A stretch of 64,000 bases of DNA from an uncultured Clostridia bacterium. GTDB taxonomy: Bacteria > Bacillota > Clostridia > Oscillospirales > CAG-272. The DNA is taken from positions 37,337 through 101,336 of the forward strand of contig CALXXF010000003.1 in assembly GCA_944392615.1 (NCBI GenBank), read 5' to 3'. Below, one piece after another: positions 53,926-63,961 of this stretch. Position numbers and translations under genes: made by a program. Position 1 is the stretch's first letter; the number at the start of each line of letters is the position of its first letter. The notes beneath the pieces are model-generated. The model was not told the DNA's origin, ran no database searches, and worked only from the letters and a program-made list of their open reading frames with translations.

Positions 53926-54468
53926 ATGTCAAGAATAGGAAGAAAAGTTATAGTTGTTCCTGCTGGTGTCGATGTCACCATAGCTGACGGAAACAATGTT
54001 ACCGTAAAAGGCCCCAAGGGCACCCTTGTTCAGCAACTCTGCCCGGCTATGACCATAACCAAGGACGGAAGCAATATAACTGTCAGCCGCCCTGATGACG
54101 AGAAGGAAAACAGGTCGCTTCACGGACTTACACGTACTCTTCTCAACAACATGGTCGTGGGCGTTACCGAGGGCTTTTCAAAGAAGCTTGAGATAAACGG
54201 TACAGGTTATAGGGCAAACAAGCAGGGCACGACCCTCACGCTTAGCCTCGGATATTCACACCCCATCCATTTTTCGGAGACCGATGACATAAAGTTTGAG
54301 GTTCCCAACGAGACGACTATAATAGTCAAGGGAATCGACAAGCAAAAGGTCGGTCAGACGGCGGCTGAAGTCAGAAGCAAGAGACCCCCGGAACCCTACA
54401 AGGGCAAGGGTGTCAAGTACGCTGAAGAGCACATCCGTCGTAAAGCCGGTAAGACAGGAAAGAAATGA
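53926..54468 (+). CDS. rplF: Large ribosomal subunit protein L6 (uL6)
   Basis: A 180-residue 50S protein near the factor-binding site. It starts SRIGRKVIVVPAGVDVTIAD and has LHGLTRTLLNNMVVGVTEGF, ending KRPPEPYKGKGVKYAEEHIR. RBS AAGGAGGAATAACATA. Confidence 0.98.
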   Translation: MSRIGRKVIVVPAGVDVTIADGNNVTVKGPKGTLVQQLCPAMTITKDGSNITVSRPDDEKENRSLHGLTRTLLNNMVVGVTEGFSKKLEINGTGYRANKQGTTLTLSLGYSHPIHFSETDDIKFEVPNETTIIVKGIDKQKVGQTAAEVRSKRPPEPYKGKGVKYAEEHIRRKAGKTGKK

Positions 54469-54485
54469 AAGGGGTATAGAACGAA

Positions 54486-54845
54486 ATGGTTACAAAAAGA
54501 GATTCCAATTTACAGCGCAAGAAGAGACACAAAAGAGTTCGTTCAAAGATCTCCGGTACATCTTCTCGTCCCCGTCTCTGTGTTTATCGCTCCAATGCTA
54601 ATATACAGGCTCAGATTATCGATGATACAACCGGAATCACCATTTGCTCGGCTTCGTCTTATGAAAAGGACTTCGGTATGAGCGGCGGAAACAAGACTGC
54701 TGCTAAGAAGGTCGGAGAGCTTATCGGAGAAAGAGCCAAGGCAAAGGGAATAGAAGAGGTCGTTTTTGACCGCGGCGGTTACCTCTATCACGGACGCGTC
54801 CTTGAGCTTGCCGAAGGCGCTCGCGCCGCCGGACTCAAGTTTTGA
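54486..54845 (+). CDS. rplR: Large ribosomal subunit protein L18 (uL18)
   Basis: A 119-residue 5S rRNA-binding protein. It reads [20 protein letters not shown] and [39 protein letters not shown]. Its stop lies just upstream of the rpsE ribosome binding site. Confidence 0.98.
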   Translation: MVTKRDSNLQRKKRHKRVRSKISGTSSRPRLCVYRSNANIQAQIIDDTTGITICSASSYEKDFGMSGGNKTAAKKVGELIGERAKAKGIEEVVFDRGGYLYHGRVLELAEGARAAGLKF

Positions 54846-54865
54846 GAAAGGAAAAGGTGAGTAAA

Positions 54866-55366
54866 ATGGCTATGAAGAATATAGACGCATCAACGCTTGA
54901 CCTTCAGGAAAAGCGCGTTGCGATAAAGGTCGTTTCCAAGACAGAGAAGGGCGGACGTGTCAGATCTTTTTCGGCTATAATGGTCGTCGGAGATGGAAAG
55001 GGACACGTCGGATACGGACTTGGCAAAGCAGCGGAAACTCCCGAAGCTATACGTAAAGGTATAGAAGATGCAAAGAAAAACATGATAACCGTGTCTCTTA
55101 AGGGAAATACGATTCCTCACGAGGTTATCGGCGAATATGGCGCCGGCAGGGTAATGCTTAAGCCGGCTCCCGAAGGAACCGGAATCATTGCCGGCGGAAC
55201 GGTACGTGCCGTTCTTGAAATGGCAGGTATCAAAAACATCAGGGCCAAATGCCTGCGCTCCTCTAACCCCACAAATGTTGTCAAGGCTACGTTTGAGGGA
55301 CTCAAGCAGCTCAGAACTGCAGAGGAAGTGTCGCAGATGCGCGGCAAGGATGTAAGCGAGATATAA
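54866..55366 (+). CDS. rpsE: Small ribosomal subunit protein S5 (uS5)
   Basis: A 166-residue 30S protein that governs decoding accuracy. It reads [36 protein letters not shown] and [23 protein letters not shown] 54866 has AAGGTGA 5 bases upstream; TTG 54842 would overlap rplR and is rejected. Confidence 0.97.
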   Translation: MAMKNIDASTLDLQEKRVAIKVVSKTEKGGRVRSFSAIMVVGDGKGHVGYGLGKAAETPEAIRKGIEDAKKNMITVSLKGNTIPHEVIGEYGAGRVMLKPAPEGTGIIAGGTVRAVLEMAGIKNIRAKCLRSSNPTNVVKATFEGLKQLRTAEEVSQMRGKDVSEI

Positions 55367-55380
55367 GGAGGACGACTGAA

Positions 55381-55560
55381 ATGCTTAAAGTAACACTTGT
55401 AAAGAGCCTTATCGGTCAGCTTCCGAACACAAAGGCTACCGCGTACTCTCTCGGTCTGCGCAAGATCGGTCAGAGCAAGGTGATTGCCGATATTCCTTCG
55501 ACCAGAGGCAAGATAAAAGTAGTTTCGCATCTTGTAAAGGTAGAAGAGATCGCCGAATAA
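55381..55560 (+). CDS. rpmD: Large ribosomal subunit protein L30 (uL30)
   Basis: A 59-residue protein: MLKVTLVKSLIGQLPNTKAT, then SLGLRKIGQSKVIADIPSTR and VVSHLVKVEEIAE. It sits in its standard place between rpsE and rplO, with RBS AAGGAGGACGACTGAA. Confidence 0.97.
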   Translation: MLKVTLVKSLIGQLPNTKATAYSLGLRKIGQSKVIADIPSTRGKIKVVSHLVKVEEIAE

Positions 55561-55589
55561 GCTATCATATCGCATAAGGAGGAATTAAT

Positions 55590-56030
55590 ATGAAGCTCCA
55601 TGAGATTTCACCGGCGCAGGGTTCTGCCAGGCCGGCATGGCGCAAGGGCAGAGGCACCGGTTCCGGAAACGGAAAAACGGCTGGAAAAGGCCATAAGGGT
55701 CAGAATGCCCGTTCCGGCGGAGGAGTTCGCGTCGGTTTTGAGGGAGGTCAGTTCCCGCTTTACAGACAGCTTCCCAAGAGAGGCTTCCATAACAAGTTTG
55801 CAACCGTTTACACGGTCGTGAATATCGAGAGTCTCAATGTGTTTGAAGACGGCTCCGTTGTAGATGCTCAGGCACTTCTTGATAAGGGCATTGTCAAAAA
55901 GCTCAACGACGGGGTAAAGGTCCTCGGAAGAGGTGAGATTACCAAAAAACTTACCGTCAAAGCGGCTGTTTTCTCGGCGTCTGCCAAGGAAAAGATTACC
56001 GCTGCAGGCGGAGGGATTGAGGTGGTCTGA
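55590..56030 (+). CDS. rplO: Large ribosomal subunit protein L15 (uL15)
   Basis: A 146-residue late-assembly 50S protein. It starts [20 protein letters not shown] and has [20 protein letters not shown] and [17 protein letters not shown]. The stop overlaps the secY start (TGATG). Confidence 0.98.
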   Translation: MKLHEISPAQGSARPAWRKGRGTGSGNGKTAGKGHKGQNARSGGGVRVGFEGGQFPLYRQLPKRGFHNKFATVYTVVNIESLNVFEDGSVVDAQALLDKGIVKKLNDGVKVLGRGEITKKLTVKAAVFSASAKEKITAAGGGIEVV

Positions 56031-57388
56031 TGAAATCGGCAATACAAAAGATCAGAAATATCTGGGCAGCCGTTGACATCAGAAAAAAGATAATTTTCAC
56101 AGCGCTGATTCTGCTTATATACAGATTCGGTTGCGCTATCCCGGTTCCGTATGTCAACTCTGATATCGTTACTTCATTCGAGGCGACATTTGGTTCCACA
56201 ATATTTGCCTACATGAACGTTCTTTCGGGCGGCGCTCTCGCTCAGGCAACATTTTTCGCACTCGGTATCAGCCCGTACATTACAGCACAGATTGTCATGC
56301 AGCTTCTGACTGTTGCTTCTACAAGGCTGCAGGAAATGTCAAAGGATGAAGACGGTAAGAAAAAGCTCGCTTCCGCTACAAGAGTGCTTACTGTAATCCT
56401 TGCTGTCGTAACGTCGATTGCATACTATTTCATCCTTAATAACCAAGGCTGGCTTGTAAAGACCGACAAGGCATTTCTTCAGGCTATTGTCATTATCTGC
56501 ACATTTACAGCAGGTGCTGCAATAATCATGTGGCTTGGCGAAAAGATAAATGTCTATGGCATCGGAAACGGAATTTCCATGATACTCTTCGCCAACATAC
56601 TTTCACAGGGTCCTGCAATCGCTGGAAGCATTGCCAATCTTTTCACCTCCGAAGTTCTCGGATGGGGTATAACTTTCGGTGTGCTTACCGTTATTGTATA
56701 TCTCCTTACTGTGTATTTTGTTGTGTATATAACGAACAGTGAGAGAAGAATACCTGTTCAGTATGCAAAGAGGGTTGTGGGCAGGAAGATGTATGGAGGT
56801 CAGAATTCCAATCTTCCTATCAAGCTCAACATGTCCGGTGTTATGCCTATAATCTTTGCCTCATCCATAGTGTCCCTTCCTGCTACTATCATAACTCTTA
56901 TAGGTAAGAGCGGCGAAGATTCCGGATTCTGGTACTGGGCAAACAGGCTTACACAGTCCACATCGATACTCTATGTTATAATGTTCCTCGTATTCATAAT
57001 AGCGTTTTCATACTTCTATGTTATGATCTCGTTTGACCCGGTTGAAGTATCCAACAACCTCAAGTCGAACGGCGGCTCAATTCCCGGTATTCGTCCGGGT
57101 CAGCCTACGGCAGACTATATCAAAAAGATACTCAACAGGATCACTTTCCTCGGTGCTATATTCCTTGCGATAGTTGCGGGCGTTCCGCTTGTCGTGAGCT
57201 GTGTCGCTTCAATTCTGAACGGCTTTGACGCCACAAGCAATTTCTTCGGTTCACAGGTGCTTTCAGGCCTTACAGGTCTCACCTTTGGCGGATCATCGCT
57301 TCTCATCGTTATCGGAGTTGCGCTTGAGACATACCGCAACATCGAAGCTCAGATGTCCATGCGTCATTATAAAGGCTTCCTTCAGTAA
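56030..57388 (+). CDS. secY: Preprotein translocase subunit SecY
   Basis: A 452-residue ten-helix channel of the Sec translocon. Family landmarks: YRFGCAIPVPYVNSDIV near TM1, GGALAQATFFALGISPYITA (plug and TM2), ERRIPVQYAKRVVGRKMYGG, LKSNGGSIPGIRPGQPTADY, and the C-terminal ALETYRNIEAQMSMRHYKGF. Coupled to rplO by TGATG; adk follows about 165 bases on. Confidence 0.98.
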   Translation: MKSAIQKIRNIWAAVDIRKKIIFTALILLIYRFGCAIPVPYVNSDIVTSFEATFGSTIFAYMNVLSGGALAQATFFALGISPYITAQIVMQLLTVASTRLQEMSKDEDGKKKLASATRVLTVILAVVTSIAYYFILNNQGWLVKTDKAFLQAIVIICTFTAGAAIIMWLGEKINVYGIGNGISMILFANILSQGPAIAGSIANLFTSEVLGWGITFGVLTVIVYLLTVYFVVYITNSERRIPVQYAKRVVGRKMYGGQNSNLPIKLNMSGVMPIIFASSIVSLPATIITLIGKSGEDSGFWYWANRLTQSTSILYVIMFLVFIIAFSYFYVMISFDPVEVSNNLKSNGGSIPGIRPGQPTADYIKKILNRITFLGAIFLAIVAGVPLVVSCVASILNGFDATSNFFGSQVLSGLTGLTFGGSSLLIVIGVALETYRNIEAQMSMRHYKGFLQ

Positions 57389-57551
57389 CACACGGTTCTC
57401 TAAGGCATGCCGGATTTGTTCCGGCGTGCCTGGACCGTACCTGTCGAACCAGATACAGCTATAAAGGCTGAGTGGCTCGGACAAACAAACACCGATGAAA
57501 CACAGCGCTTGTCTGTATGATGAGCGCAGATCGTAAATCGTGGAGAATATT

Positions 57552-58193
57552 ATGAAAATTATGTTTTTGGGAGCCCCTGGTGCAGGCAAGGGAACACAGG
57601 CAGAGCACACTGCTCAGAGACTTGGTATCCCCACCATATCCACGGGTGCCATAATAAGAGAAGCAATCAAAAATTCCACAGCAATGGGACTTGCAGCAAA
57701 ATCCTATACCGAATCAGGCAAGCTCGTACCGGATGAGGTCGTCATAGGCATCATTAAGGAGAGACTTGAAAAGGACGACTGCAAAAACGGTTACATTCTT
57801 GACGGCTTTCCCCGTACCGTAGTTCAGGCTCAGGCTCTTGATGAGATGGGCATTGAGATGGATGTCGTCGTCAGTATTGAGGTTGACGATGATGAGATCA
57901 TTTCAAGGATGAACGGACGCAGGGTCTGCGCGAAATGCGGCGCTACTTATCACACTAAGTTCAAGCCTTCGTCGGACGGAATTCATTGTGATAACGACGG
58001 AGAGCTTCTGACACAGAGAAAGGACGATTCTCCCGAAGTGGTTGCCGACAGACTTAAGATATATCATGAGCAGACGGAGCCTCTTAAGGACTATTACGCT
58101 TCAAAAGGTGTTGTTAAAGTGGTATACGGACAAAAAAATGTTGATGATACTACAAGGCTCACAGACGAAGCAATTGATTCAATAAAGAAATAA
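57552..58193 (+). CDS. adk: Adenylate kinase, zinc-type LID
   Basis: A 213-residue enzyme that converts ATP and AMP to two ADP. Motifs: P-loop FLGAPGAGKGTQAE, DGFPRTVVQAQAL, and a LID with CAKCGATYH and later HCDNDGE, which is the Cys3-Asp zinc site of Gram-positive enzymes. ATG 57552 has GGAG 6 bases upstream (the frame's GTG at 57540 is part of that site). Its stop overlaps the map start. Confidence 0.97.
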   Translation: MKIMFLGAPGAGKGTQAEHTAQRLGIPTISTGAIIREAIKNSTAMGLAAKSYTESGKLVPDEVVIGIIKERLEKDDCKNGYILDGFPRTVVQAQALDEMGIEMDVVVSIEVDDDEIISRMNGRRVCAKCGATYHTKFKPSSDGIHCDNDGELLTQRKDDSPEVVADRLKIYHEQTEPLKDYYASKGVVKVVYGQKNVDDTTRLTDEAIDSIKK

Positions 58194-58945
58194 TGATACA
58201 GCTGAAAAACAAATCTCAAATAGCCATAATGCGTGAAGCTGGAAGAATTACCGGCGAGGCGCTGCTTCTCGCTGGCGAGGCAATAAAGCCAGGCGTGAGC
58301 ACAAAACACCTTGACGACATAATCAGGCACCATATAGAGAGAAGCGGAGCGGTTCCATCATTTCTGGGATACGCCGGTTTTCCCGCAAGTGCCTGCATAA
58401 GCGTCAACAATCAGGTGATTCACGGAATTCCTTCCAAAAATACCATACTCACGGAGGGCGATATAGTAAAGATTGACGTGGGAGCTTGTTATAAAGGCTA
58501 TCACGGAGACTCTGCAAAGACCTTCCCGGTGGGCAAAATCTCCAGGCAGGCTTCCGAGCTTGTCAGGATAACCGAGGAATGCTTTTATCTCGGCATTGAA
58601 CAGATAAAGCCGGATGCGAGAATAGGCGATATTGGACACGCCGTAGAGGCGCACGCTGTCGGAGCAGGCTTCGGCGTAGTTAAAAAATATGTCGGGCACG
58701 GTGTAGGTCAGCATTTGCATGAGTCACCGGATGTGCCTAACTACGGGACCCCCGGACGAGGTGCAAGAATCTGCGTTGGAATGACGATAGCTGTGGAACC
58801 GATGATATGTATAGGAAGCGGAGATGTGACCGAATTGTCGGACGGCTGGACTGTTATAACCGCCGAAGGCGGGCTTTCTGCGCACTATGAGCATACGGTC
58901 GCTCTTACCGAAAATGGTGTTGAGCTTCTCACAAAAGTGGATTGA
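58193..58945 (+). CDS. map: Methionine aminopeptidase type I
   Basis: A 250-residue metalloprotease that removes the N-terminal methionine. Metal ligands are in IDVGACYKGYHGDSAKTF (two Asp), GHGVGQHLHESPDVPNYG (His), VEPM (Glu) and HYEHTVALTE (Glu). It lacks the N-terminal zinc finger found in some types. Starts at the ATG overlapping the adk stop (TAATG). Confidence 0.97.
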   Translation: MIQLKNKSQIAIMREAGRITGEALLLAGEAIKPGVSTKHLDDIIRHHIERSGAVPSFLGYAGFPASACISVNNQVIHGIPSKNTILTEGDIVKIDVGACYKGYHGDSAKTFPVGKISRQASELVRITEECFYLGIEQIKPDARIGDIGHAVEAHAVGAGFGVVKKYVGHGVGQHLHESPDVPNYGTPGRGARICVGMTIAVEPMICIGSGDVTELSDGWTVITAEGGLSAHYEHTVALTENGVELLTKVD

Positions 58946-58971
58946 AAGATAGTTTTTAGGAGGAATCATTA

Positions 58972-59190
58972 ATGCCGAAAGATGATGTGATCGAATTTGA
59001 GGGTACGGTGGTTGAATCGTTGCCCAATGCACAGTTCAAGGTGAAACTTCCAAACGGACATATTATAACAGCTCATCTGTCTGGGAAGTTGAGGCTGAAC
59101 TATATATGGATTCTTCCCGGTGACAAGGTTACCGTCGAGGTGTCTATATACGATCCTACAAAGGGTCGTATCACATGGCGTTCAAAATAA
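58972..59190 (+). CDS. infA: Translation initiation factor IF-1
   Basis: A 72-residue S1-type OB fold: [40 protein letters not shown] and the ending [31 protein letters not shown]. Confidence 0.98.
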   Translation: MPKDDVIEFEGTVVESLPNAQFKVKLPNGHIITAHLSGKLRLNYIWILPGDKVTVEVSIYDPTKGRITWRSK

Positions 59191-59264
59191 ACAAAACGAC
59201 CGGCGAACGATCATGACGGCGCTGCGGCATAAGCGTGCGCAGTCGTGACAGAAAGGAACGTACT

Positions 59265-59378
59265 ATGAAAGTTAAACCTTCAGTTAAGAAGATATGCGAC
59301 AAATGCAAGATCATTAAGAGAAAAGGCAGAGTAATGGTCATTTGCGAAAATCCCAAACACAAACAGAGACAGGGCTAA
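59265..59378 (+). CDS. rpmJ: Large ribosomal subunit protein L36 (bL36)
   Basis: A 37-residue protein: [20 protein letters not shown] then [17 protein letters not shown]. It keeps the zinc ligands C11, C14, C27 and H32. RBS AAAGGAACGTACT. Its place between infA and rpsM is standard. Confidence 0.98.
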   Translation: MKVKPSVKKICDKCKIIKRKGRVMVICENPKHKQRQG

Positions 59379-59400
59379 TCAGAGAAGAGGTGAGTAATTA

Positions 59401-59769
59401 ATGGCACGTATAGCAGGTGTGGATATTCCAAATAACAAGAGAGTTGAAATCGCGCTTACCTATATATACGGAATAGGCAGAAAGAGCGCAAACGATATAC
59501 TTGCGGCTACCGGCATCAACCCCGATACACGGGCAAAGGATCTTACCGAGGACGAGACCGCGAAGCTCCGTGAGGAAATAGAGAACAACTACCATGTTGA
59601 AGGTGACCTTCGTCGTGATGTTGCCCTCAATATAAAGAGAATGGTTGAGATTAACTGCTACCGCGGAATAAGGCACAGAAAAGGTCTGCCTGTCAGAGGC
59701 CAGAGAACAAAGACGAATGCGAGAACCAGAAAAGGTCCCGCAAAGACGATTGCAAATAAGAAGAAGTAA
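59401..59769 (+). CDS. rpsM: Small ribosomal subunit protein S13 (uS13)
   Basis: A 122-residue 30S head protein contacting the P-site tRNA. It starts [20 protein letters not shown] and ends [37 protein letters not shown]. Confidence 0.98.
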   Translation: MARIAGVDIPNNKRVEIALTYIYGIGRKSANDILAATGINPDTRAKDLTEDETAKLREEIENNYHVEGDLRRDVALNIKRMVEINCYRGIRHRKGLPVRGQRTKTNARTRKGPAKTIANKKK

Positions 59770-59785
59770 GGAGTGACTAACGACA

Positions 59786-60184
59786 ATGGCAGATAACAAA
59801 TCCAAAAAGGTCGTAAAGAAACGTCGCGAGCGTAAGAATATTGAAAAGGGAACCGCGCACATACGCGCAACCTATAATAACACGATCGTCACGATAACCG
59901 ACGTGTACGGCAACGCTGTGTCGTGGGCATCGGCTGGCGAGCTCGGTTTCAAGGGTTCCAAGAAGTCCTCTCCTTTTGCAGCACAGATGGCGTCTGAGAC
60001 CGCGGCAAAGGCAGCTGCAGAGCACGGAATGAAGACAGTTGAGGTTTATGTCAAGGGACCTGGAAGCGGACGCGAGTCGGCTATACGTGCTCTTTCGAGC
60101 GCAGGTCTTGAGATAACGCTTATAAAGGACGTTACTCCCATACCTCACAATGGATGCAGACCCCCCAAGAGAAGACGTGTCTGA
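59786..60184 (+). CDS. rpsK: Small ribosomal subunit protein S11 (uS11)
   Basis: A 132-residue 30S platform protein. It has [37 protein letters not shown] and [38 protein letters not shown]. Confidence 0.98.
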   Translation: MADNKSKKVVKKRRERKNIEKGTAHIRATYNNTIVTITDVYGNAVSWASAGELGFKGSKKSSPFAAQMASETAAKAAAEHGMKTVEVYVKGPGSGRESAIRALSSAGLEITLIKDVTPIPHNGCRPPKRRRV

Positions 60185-60207
60185 TTTAATTTAAGGAGGA
60201 AGCTAAA

Positions 60208-60834
60208 ATGGCAAGATATACAGGTGCTTCGTGCAGGCTCTGCCGCAGGGAAGGAACCAAACTTTTTCTCAAGGGCGAGCGTTGCATGACAGGCAAGTGC
60301 GCTCTTGAGCGCAGACATACCGCTCCCGGTCAGCACGGCGCGGCAAACAAAATGCTCAAGGAATACGGAATGCAGCTTCGCGAAAAGCAGAAGGCAAGAA
60401 GATATTACGGAGTCCTTGAGGGACAGTTCAAGACTTATTTCGAGATGGCCGACAAGCAGGAAGGCGTTTCAGGTGAGAACCTTCTTTCGCTGCTTGAGCG
60501 TCGTTTCGATAACATAGTATACAGGATGGGCATGGCGTCCAGCCGCAAGGAAGCCCGTCAGCTCGTGCTCCACGCTCACTTCAGACTCAATGGTAAAAAG
60601 GCAAATATTCCTTCGATGATACTTAAGGTAGGCGACGTTATATCGCTGAGAGAAGAGAGCAGAAAGTCCACCAAGATAAAGGAGCTTCTCGAAGGTCTTT
60701 CCGCTCAGACTGCTCCCCAGTGGCTTGAAGTTGATAAAGACAACGCGGTGGCCAAGGTGGTGGCACTTCCCAAGAGAGAGGATATTGATTTTCCGTTCGA
60801 GGAACAGCTTATTGTCGAGTTGTATTCCAAATAA
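60208..60834 (+). CDS. rpsD: Small ribosomal subunit protein S4 (uS4), zinc-type
   Basis: A 208-residue primary 16S-binding protein. The N-terminus has [18 protein letters not shown] plus [10 protein letters not shown], giving a cysteine set that should bind zinc. The S4 domain is in [20 protein letters not shown] and [35 protein letters not shown]. In Firmicutes rpsD is often outside this operon; here it is inside, in the alpha-cluster position. Confidence 0.98.
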   Translation: MARYTGASCRLCRREGTKLFLKGERCMTGKCALERRHTAPGQHGAANKMLKEYGMQLREKQKARRYYGVLEGQFKTYFEMADKQEGVSGENLLSLLERRFDNIVYRMGMASSRKEARQLVLHAHFRLNGKKANIPSMILKVGDVISLREESRKSTKIKELLEGLSAQTAPQWLEVDKDNAVAKVVALPKREDIDFPFEEQLIVELYSK

Positions 60835-60847
60835 TGATCCACCTCCG

Positions 60848-60876
60848 TACGCCGCATCAGTACGGATGCGGCGTGC
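60848..60876 (+). other. Hairpin between rpsD and rpoA
   Basis: CGCCGCATC pairs with GATGCGGCG around AGTACG. No T-run follows, so it is more likely an RNA processing, stability or attenuation element than a terminator. Confidence 0.6.
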
Positions 60877-60910
60877 TCACAGCATAAAATTGTCATAGGA
60901 GGGTTAGTTA

Positions 60911-61861
60911 ATGATAGAAATCGAAAAGCCCAATATCGTCACCCAGGAAACAAGCGAAGACGGAAGGTACGGCAAATTTGTGGTTGAGCCGCTTGAGCGT
61001 GGTTTCGGAACTACGCTTGGAAATTCCCTCCGCAGAGTTCTTTTGAGTGCACTGCCCGGCGTTGCAGTCGTAAGTATAAAAATAGACGGCGTTCTGCATG
61101 AGATAACCACGGTCAACGGCGTCAAGGAAGATGTGACTGAGATAGTCCTTAATGTAAAAAGGATAGCGGCTAAGCTCCATACCGACGGACCGAAGACGGT
61201 TCTCATCGACATGACCGGACCCTGTGATGTCAAGGCTGGAGATATTAAGGCTGACGGCGATATAGAGATCCTCAATCCGGAGCTTCATATAGCGCAGCTT
61301 TCGGACGGCGCTCGCCTTTATATGGAACTCACCTTCGATAAGGGACGCGGCTATGTTTCTCAGGAAAAGAACAAGCAGGAAAAAAGTCCGATTATCGGGA
61401 CCATATATACGGATTCCATATATACGCCGGTCTACAACGCGAGTTATCAGGTAGAAAACACGCGTCGTGGAAACAAGACGGATCTTGAAAAGCTCACAAT
61501 TGACGTTAAAACAAACGGAACGATATCGGCAAAGGAATCAATATCACTTGCAGCCAAGATACTCAATGACCATCTCAACCTTTTTGCCAACCTTTCCGAA
61601 GAGATGAAGGGAACGCAGATACTGGTTGAAAGGGAAGAGACTATAAAAGAGAAAGTCCTTGAGATGACCATTGAGGAACTTGACATGTCTGTCAGAAGTT
61701 TCAACTGCTTGAAGCGCGCAGGCATAAATACAGTTGAAGACCTTATCTGCAAGACGGAAGACGATATGATAAAGGTCAGAAATTTAGGAAAGAAATCGCT
61801 CGAAGAAGTTATACAGAAGCTTCATTCCCTCGGTCTTGACCTCAAACACGAGGAAGAATGA
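60911..61861 (+). CDS. rpoA: RNA polymerase alpha subunit
   Basis: A 316-residue subunit that nucleates RNA polymerase assembly. The N-terminal dimerisation domain has [20 protein letters not shown], and the C-terminal DNA- and activator-binding domain (about 240-316) has [19 protein letters not shown] and [37 protein letters not shown]. Confidence 0.98.
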   Translation: MIEIEKPNIVTQETSEDGRYGKFVVEPLERGFGTTLGNSLRRVLLSALPGVAVVSIKIDGVLHEITTVNGVKEDVTEIVLNVKRIAAKLHTDGPKTVLIDMTGPCDVKAGDIKADGDIEILNPELHIAQLSDGARLYMELTFDKGRGYVSQEKNKQEKSPIIGTIYTDSIYTPVYNASYQVENTRRGNKTDLEKLTIDVKTNGTISAKESISLAAKILNDHLNLFANLSEEMKGTQILVEREETIKEKVLEMTIEELDMSVRSFNCLKRAGINTVEDLICKTEDDMIKVRNLGKKSLEEVIQKLHSLGLDLKHEEE

Positions 61862-61897
61862 CCGTTATTTCAATCAGTAATAAGGGAGGTATCGAAA

Positions 61898-62329
61898 ATG
61901 CCAGGAACGAGAAAGCTCGGAAGAACTACGGCACACAGAAATCTTATGCTCCGCGGTATGGTTACCTATCTGCTTGAAAAAGGCTATATAGAAACCACCG
62001 TTACCAGAGCAAAGGAAGTCCGCAGTCTTGCCGAGAAAATGATAACAATAGCTAAAACACAGAAGCCGAATACGCTTGCTGCATATCGCAAGGCGTCTTC
62101 CTTTATAACCAAGGAGAAGGTAGTCAGAAAGCTCTTTGCCGTGATTGCTCCCGCATATGCGAATGTAAACGGCGGTTATATTGCTATATATAAGCTTGGT
62201 CCGCGCCGCGGAGACGGAGCAGAGATGGCTCGCTTGAAGCTTATCGGCGCACCGGGCAATGAGACAACGCAGAAAAAGGACAAGGCAGCAACCAAAAAGG
62301 TTGAGGCACCTGCTCTGGATAACAAGTAA
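61898..62329 (+). CDS. rplQ: Large ribosomal subunit protein L17 (bL17)
   Basis: A 143-residue 50S protein: [20 protein letters not shown], the central [20 protein letters not shown], and [21 protein letters not shown] short lysine-rich C-terminal tail ([20 protein letters not shown]) extends the usual end by about 20 residues. It is the last gene of the super-operon. Confidence 0.97.
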   Translation: MPGTRKLGRTTAHRNLMLRGMVTYLLEKGYIETTVTRAKEVRSLAEKMITIAKTQKPNTLAAYRKASSFITKEKVVRKLFAVIAPAYANVNGGYIAIYKLGPRRGDGAEMARLKLIGAPGNETTQKKDKAATKKVEAPALDNK

Positions 62330-62347
62330 TATTCTGCCAAAAATATT

Positions 62348-62396
62348 AAAACAGCTTTTTCGTCCATTTCAGAACGGAAAAGCTGTTTTTGATTTT
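62348..62396 (+). terminator. Terminator of the ribosomal super-operon
   Basis: AAAACAGCTTTTTCGT (62348-62363) pairs with ACGGAAAAGCTGTTTT (62374-62389) with one G-T, followed by a T-rich tail. No other terminator with a T-run is seen between rpsJ and here. Confidence 0.92.
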
Positions 62397-62517
62397 TATT
62401 ATTGAAGCTACATATGAACTTGTGGATAACCGTATTTAATGCGAAGCGGATGCGGACAGCCAATGTATTCTGCCAGGAATATTTGCTAAACTGATTTGTT
62501 CAAAAAATCTGCATGTA

Positions 62518-63342
62518 TCACCTGTTCCGGATCTTACAATACTCCTTGGGTGTTTTCCCGGTCAGAAGCCGAAACGTGCTTATAAAATGGCTGTTGTCGT
62601 AAAATCCGCATAGCGTGGCTGTTTCTGTAATGGATTTTCCCGTGTTGAGAAAGTGTTGAGCATTGCTAATGCGAACAAACATTGTGTACTTTTTTATTGA
62701 AACTCCAATGCTTTTTTTGAAATCTGAAATCAGCTTGGAACGACTTACAAAAAAATAGTCGGCGAGACCTGCTATTTTTATATCATCTGCATAGTGCGAA
62801 CTTATATACTTTATAACGTCGCCGATATATCCGGCAGAGTGCGGAACAGGTATTTTTGTTTCGGCAGCGTACTCCGTGACCGTCAGAAGAAGTATCGCAA
62901 TTTCAAGGAGCGCACGCTGCTTTTTTTTGCTTTTGCAATCATTGAATATTTGCTCTAACTGCTCAAAAACTGCTGAAGCTGTTTTTTCATCAAATGGAAT
63001 TATTGTGGTTCCCGAAGAGCAAATAAGATAAAAAAACGGTATGAGGTCCCGTATTCTTCCAAGCAGTTCGTTTGATATGTTTATCGTATATCTCTCGTAT
63101 AGCGGTGAACTTTCTGCATTGGCACGGTGAAGTGAAAAAGGATGGTGTACTATTAACGTAGGACTGTCTATTTTTATTATCGTTGCATTGCTTTCAACGA
63201 CTGCTTTGCCGCTCTTTACAAAAAGAAATTCATATTGGCTGTGCAGATGACGCAGCGGCATAGTCAGGCCATCAGAACATGTATGCTGAACGACAAGACT
63301 GTTTAGACCAAAATCGTCATATTCGTATGTTCGTGCTGTCAC
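62518..63342 (-). CDS. AraC-family transcriptional regulator
   Basis: A 274-residue regulator with an N-terminal cupin-like ligand domain (about residues 1-160: MPLRHLHSQYEFLFVKSGKA, TLIVHHPFSLHRANA) and a C-terminal double helix-turn-helix (about 175-270: IKIAGLADYFFVSRSKLISD and ITETATLCGFYDNSHFISTF, ending LLTGKTPKEY). Such proteins usually control nearby sugar or stress genes; none is in view, and the target may lie beyond the right edge. RBS AGGGAGG upstream of the start (minus strand). Confidence 0.9.
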   Translation of the reverse strand: MTARTYEYDDFGLNSLVVQHTCSDGLTMPLRHLHSQYEFLFVKSGKAVVESNATIIKIDSPTLIVHHPFSLHRANAESSPLYERYTINISNELLGRIRDLIPFFYLICSSGTTIIPFDEKTASAVFEQLEQIFNDCKSKKKQRALLEIAILLLTVTEYAAETKIPVPHSAGYIGDVIKYISSHYADDIKIAGLADYFFVSRSKLISDFKKSIGVSIKKYTMFVRISNAQHFLNTGKSITETATLCGFYDNSHFISTFRLLTGKTPKEYCKIRNR

Positions 63343-63932
63343 TGAGGAGCCTCCCTTTTGTCTTGACAGTGATTGTGCTTTGCTCCGAAAAAGTAAAAAT
63401 GCTTGCCCCGTTCAAATTACGGCATGCTTTCCAGACAAGATAAAATTTGAAAATAAATTTTTCAACAGACAGTGATTGGAGTTTGCAGCATCTTAATAAT
63501 CGACTGCATGTTTTATATATCAATGCTATACGGCGCTGCAGTTGAAACAGCGCCGTTCCGTAGTGTTTTTATTGTTTTGTTACTGAGATTCAGAGATTAC
63601 AGGAGATTATACCGTTTGTCAGCATTAAGTGTCATAATCTTCACTTTCTCCTGTCAGGCATGAGTATTTTCAGCACAGCACTATAAGTATGTGGCATTGT
63701 TTTCCGATTATTTTGTGCTGCATATATTGTCTGAAATATCCTTTAAAAGGATCGACACAATCATTATATAAAAATTCTGTCGCATTTTGGTGTTTTATTT
63801 TATTATATTATGGGAAAATCGGATTAAAAATAGATAAAACATTCAGCTAAGTAATATGCTAACAAATTTATGCATTTATGTCAATACAAAAAAAATATTT
63901 CAAAAAATTTTATAATTTTTTTAAAAAAGGTA
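63343..63932. other. A/T-rich intergenic region
   Basis: About 590 bases without a supportable gene. A small open frame at 63472-63663 has no ribosome binding site or family likeness. The last 200 bases are strongly A/T-rich and lead into a promoter. Confidence 0.5.
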
Positions 63933-63961
63933 TTGACAAGGGAAGCGGAGTGTAGTATAAT
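63933..63961 (+). promoter_or_regulatory. Perfect consensus sigma-A promoter at the right edge
   Basis: TTGACA (63933-63938), 17-base spacer, TATAAT (63956-63961). The transcript begins near 63968 and has a possible hairpin (GCTGTCCC with GGGCGGC) before the window ends; its product is out of view. Confidence 0.82.

Noticed and set aside
60848..60876. Terminator between rpsD and rpoA
   Set aside because: A good stem, but no T-run, and it lies within an operon that must continue to rplQ.
63472..63663. 63-residue frame on the plus strand
   Set aside because: No RBS and no family likeness; it lies in A/T-rich intergenic DNA.
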